A stretch of DNA of 7,686 nucleotides from Candidatus Kerfeldbacteria bacterium (GTDB lineage Bacteria; Patescibacteriota; Patescibacteriia; SBBC01; CAIJZX01), in NCBI GenBank assembly GCA_016217865.1, contig JACRFO010000088.1:1-7686 (forward strand), in the 5' to 3' direction. Below, in pieces: positions 6,869 to 7,686 of the stretch; within the stretch, counting starts at the first letter, position 1; every line of letters starts with the position of its first letter. A program made the translations under genes and the position numbers. The notes beneath the pieces are model-generated. The model saw only the letters and a list, made by a program, of their open reading frames with translations, was not told the origin of the DNA and ran no database searches.

Positions 6869-7219
6869 ATGTCTGACACGCCACATCAACCGGTTCAACC
6901 GGCTGAAGAAGAACAACACCAGCGTCTGCGGATCAAAATCCGCGCCTATGACCACAAGATCATTGATCAGTCGACCAAGACAATCATCGACACGGCCATT
7001 CGCACCGGCGCTCGGATCAAAGGCCCCGTTCCGCTCCCAACCGAGCGCAGCAAGTACACGGTGATCCGTTCCTCTTTCGCCCACAAGAACTCCCGCGAAC
7101 AGTACGAGATGCGGACCCATAAGCGCCTGGTCGACATCGTCGATCCGACGCCCAAGACGGTTGATGCCCTGACGAACCTGAACCTTCCGGCCGGCGTCGA
7201 CATCGAAATCAAGTCGTAA
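6869..7219 (+). CDS. rpsJ: 30S ribosomal protein S10
   Basis: S10 is a small-subunit head protein; as NusE it also joins NusB in transcription antitermination and can link NusG to the ribosome. The 116-residue product has the family core from about residue 18: RLRIKIRAYDHKIIDQS (19-35), TGARIKGPVPLPT (46-58), REQYEMRTHKRLVDI (76-90) and PTPKTVDAL (93-101). It is about 13 residues longer than the E. coli protein because of an N-terminal tail rich in Pro, Gln and Glu (MSDTPHQPVQPAEEEQ). No ATG, GTG or TTG lies between 6869 and the core, so the tail is probably real. The ATG has no Shine-Dalgarno sequence and follows a C/T-rich stretch (CACCCGCCCTTTCC). With no promoter in the 29-nt gap, it is probably co-transcribed with tuf. 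Confidence 0.98.
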   Translation: MSDTPHQPVQPAEEEQHQRLRIKIRAYDHKIIDQSTKTIIDTAIRTGARIKGPVPLPTERSKYTVIRSSFAHKNSREQYEMRTHKRLVDIVDPTPKTVDALTNLNLPAGVDIEIKS

Positions 7220-7255
7220 ACCACTTCCTTCACCTACAACGTTTCAGCCATCAGT

Positions 7256-7297
7256 TCCGTGGATGACAAGACCCGTCATCGCTGACTAATCCACGGA
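7256..7297 (+). promoter_or_regulatory. Branched hairpin in the rpsJ-rplC leader
   Basis: TCCGTGGAT (7256-7264) is the exact complement of ATCCACGGA (7289-7297), and GATGAC (7262-7267) also pairs with GTCATC (7275-7280). The outer and inner helices share GAT, so the fold may switch between them or stack with a bulge. There is no T-run after it. Together with the next hairpin it fills most of the gap, which suggests a structured RNA leader or protein-binding site. No known riboswitch or ribosomal leader is recognised. Confidence 0.5.
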
Positions 7298-7318
7298 CAA
7301 CGGTAGCTAACAGGATCA

Positions 7319-7352
7319 CCGCTCGCGGTGGCCGGTTGGCCACCGCGAGCGG
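7319..7352 (+). terminator. Strong 15-bp hairpin just before rplC (terminator or attenuator)
   Basis: CCGCTCGCGGTGGCC (7319-7333) pairs perfectly with 7338-7352 around a GGTT loop, giving a very GC-rich 15-bp stem. It is followed by CTTTCTCTCTC, a pyrimidine-rich but broken T-tract. It could terminate or pause RNA polymerase between rpsJ and rplC, or act as an RNA element controlling rplC, whose ATG is only 15 nt past the stem. No convincing promoter lies after it, so complete termination would leave rplC without transcription; partial termination or translational control fits better. Confidence 0.6.
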
Positions 7353-7367
7353 CTTTCTCTCTCACGC

Positions 7368-7686
7368 ATGAAGTTTCTCCTCGGACAAAAGAAGCAGATG
7401 ACCCAGGTCTTCGCCGACGACGGTACCGTCGTGCCCGTGACGGTCATCAAGGCTGAACCGAATGTCATCACGGCAGTTCGGGACCAAGCGAAAGACGGTT
7501 ACCAGGCCGTTCAGCTTGGCGCTGGCGTCAAACGGGAGAAGCGCATTGCCAAACCGCAACGCGGTCAGTGGAAAGGACTCGGAAGTTTCCGCTTCGTCCG
7601 AGAAGTCCGCCTGACCGACGCGGCTGGTCTCACCGCTGGCACGAAAATGGATGTCTCGCAGTTTCAACCCGGTGATGACGTCGAAG
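7368..7686 (+). CDS. rplC: 50S ribosomal protein L3 (partial, 5' end)
   Basis: L3 binds 23S rRNA early in large-subunit assembly and reaches the peptidyl transferase centre. The frame is open from ATG 7368 to the window edge with 106 codons, about half of the usual 200 or so residues. It begins MKFLLGQKKQMTQVF, the standard L3 start (compare GxKxGMTQVF), then VVPVTVIKAEPNVI (21-34), GYQAVQLGAG (44-53), and the conserved basic stretch KPQRGQWKGLG (62-72) and FVREVRL (76-82). Its order after rpsJ matches the S10 operon, in which rplD would follow outside the window. The ATG has no Shine-Dalgarno sequence and follows a CT-repeat (CTTTCTCTCTCACGC) that begins at the foot of the strong hairpin. 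Confidence 0.96.
   Translation, partial: MKFLLGQKKQMTQVFADDGTVVPVTVIKAEPNVITAVRDQAKDGYQAVQLGAGVKREKRIAKPQRGQWKGLGSFRFVREVRLTDAAGLTAGTKMDVSQFQPGDDVE

Overview
This is an ordinary bacterial informational locus with several non-standard insertions and regulatory elements. All genes lie on the + strand: the C-terminus of a membrane protein, then rpsL (S12), rpsG (S7), an unassigned 282-residue protein, fusA (EF-G), a multi-pass membrane glycosyltransferase-like protein, tuf (EF-Tu), rpsJ (S10) and the first 106 codons of rplC (L3). This is a str operon running directly into the start of the S10 operon. The genes are moderately GC-rich, while the promoter region before tuf is clearly AT-rich. Reading frames fit the standard bacterial code.

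The organism is a bacterium, and the proteins and gene order are bacterial throughout. The lineage cannot be fixed by eye. The joined str-S10 order, scarce Shine-Dalgarno sequences and extra genes in the operon would suit a little-studied group such as the candidate phyla radiation (Patescibacteria), but that is a guess. A 16S or concatenated ribosomal protein tree would decide it.

Layout: 2-100, tail of a hydrophobic protein. 101-235, str operon control region with a good promoter (TTGACA, 17 bp, TAGAGT), a terminator-like hairpin, and a second copy of the -35 neighbourhood that may be a second promoter. 236-4067, rpsL-rpsG-X-fusA, tightly packed (gaps of 11, 1 and 4 nt). 4089-5327, the membrane protein, where tuf would usually be. 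5328-5651, a 324-nt gap with no gene. It holds three DnaA-box-like 9-mers, two large palindromes sharing a 16-bp core, and a near-consensus tuf promoter. 5652-7219, tuf and rpsJ. 7220-7367, a leader with two hairpins, the second with a perfect 15-bp stem ending 15 nt before rplC. 7368-7686, rplC, cut by the window edge.

The core genes make ribosomal small-subunit proteins S12, S7 and S10, large-subunit protein L3, and the two elongation GTPases. The most interesting novelty candidates are protein X, whose THxxPHxDE and FDEH motifs suggest a MYG1/DHH-like metal-dependent phosphoesterase embedded between rpsG and fusA, and the paired palindrome upstream of tuf, which looks like an operator for an unknown regulator. 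Neither is proven by sequence alone.
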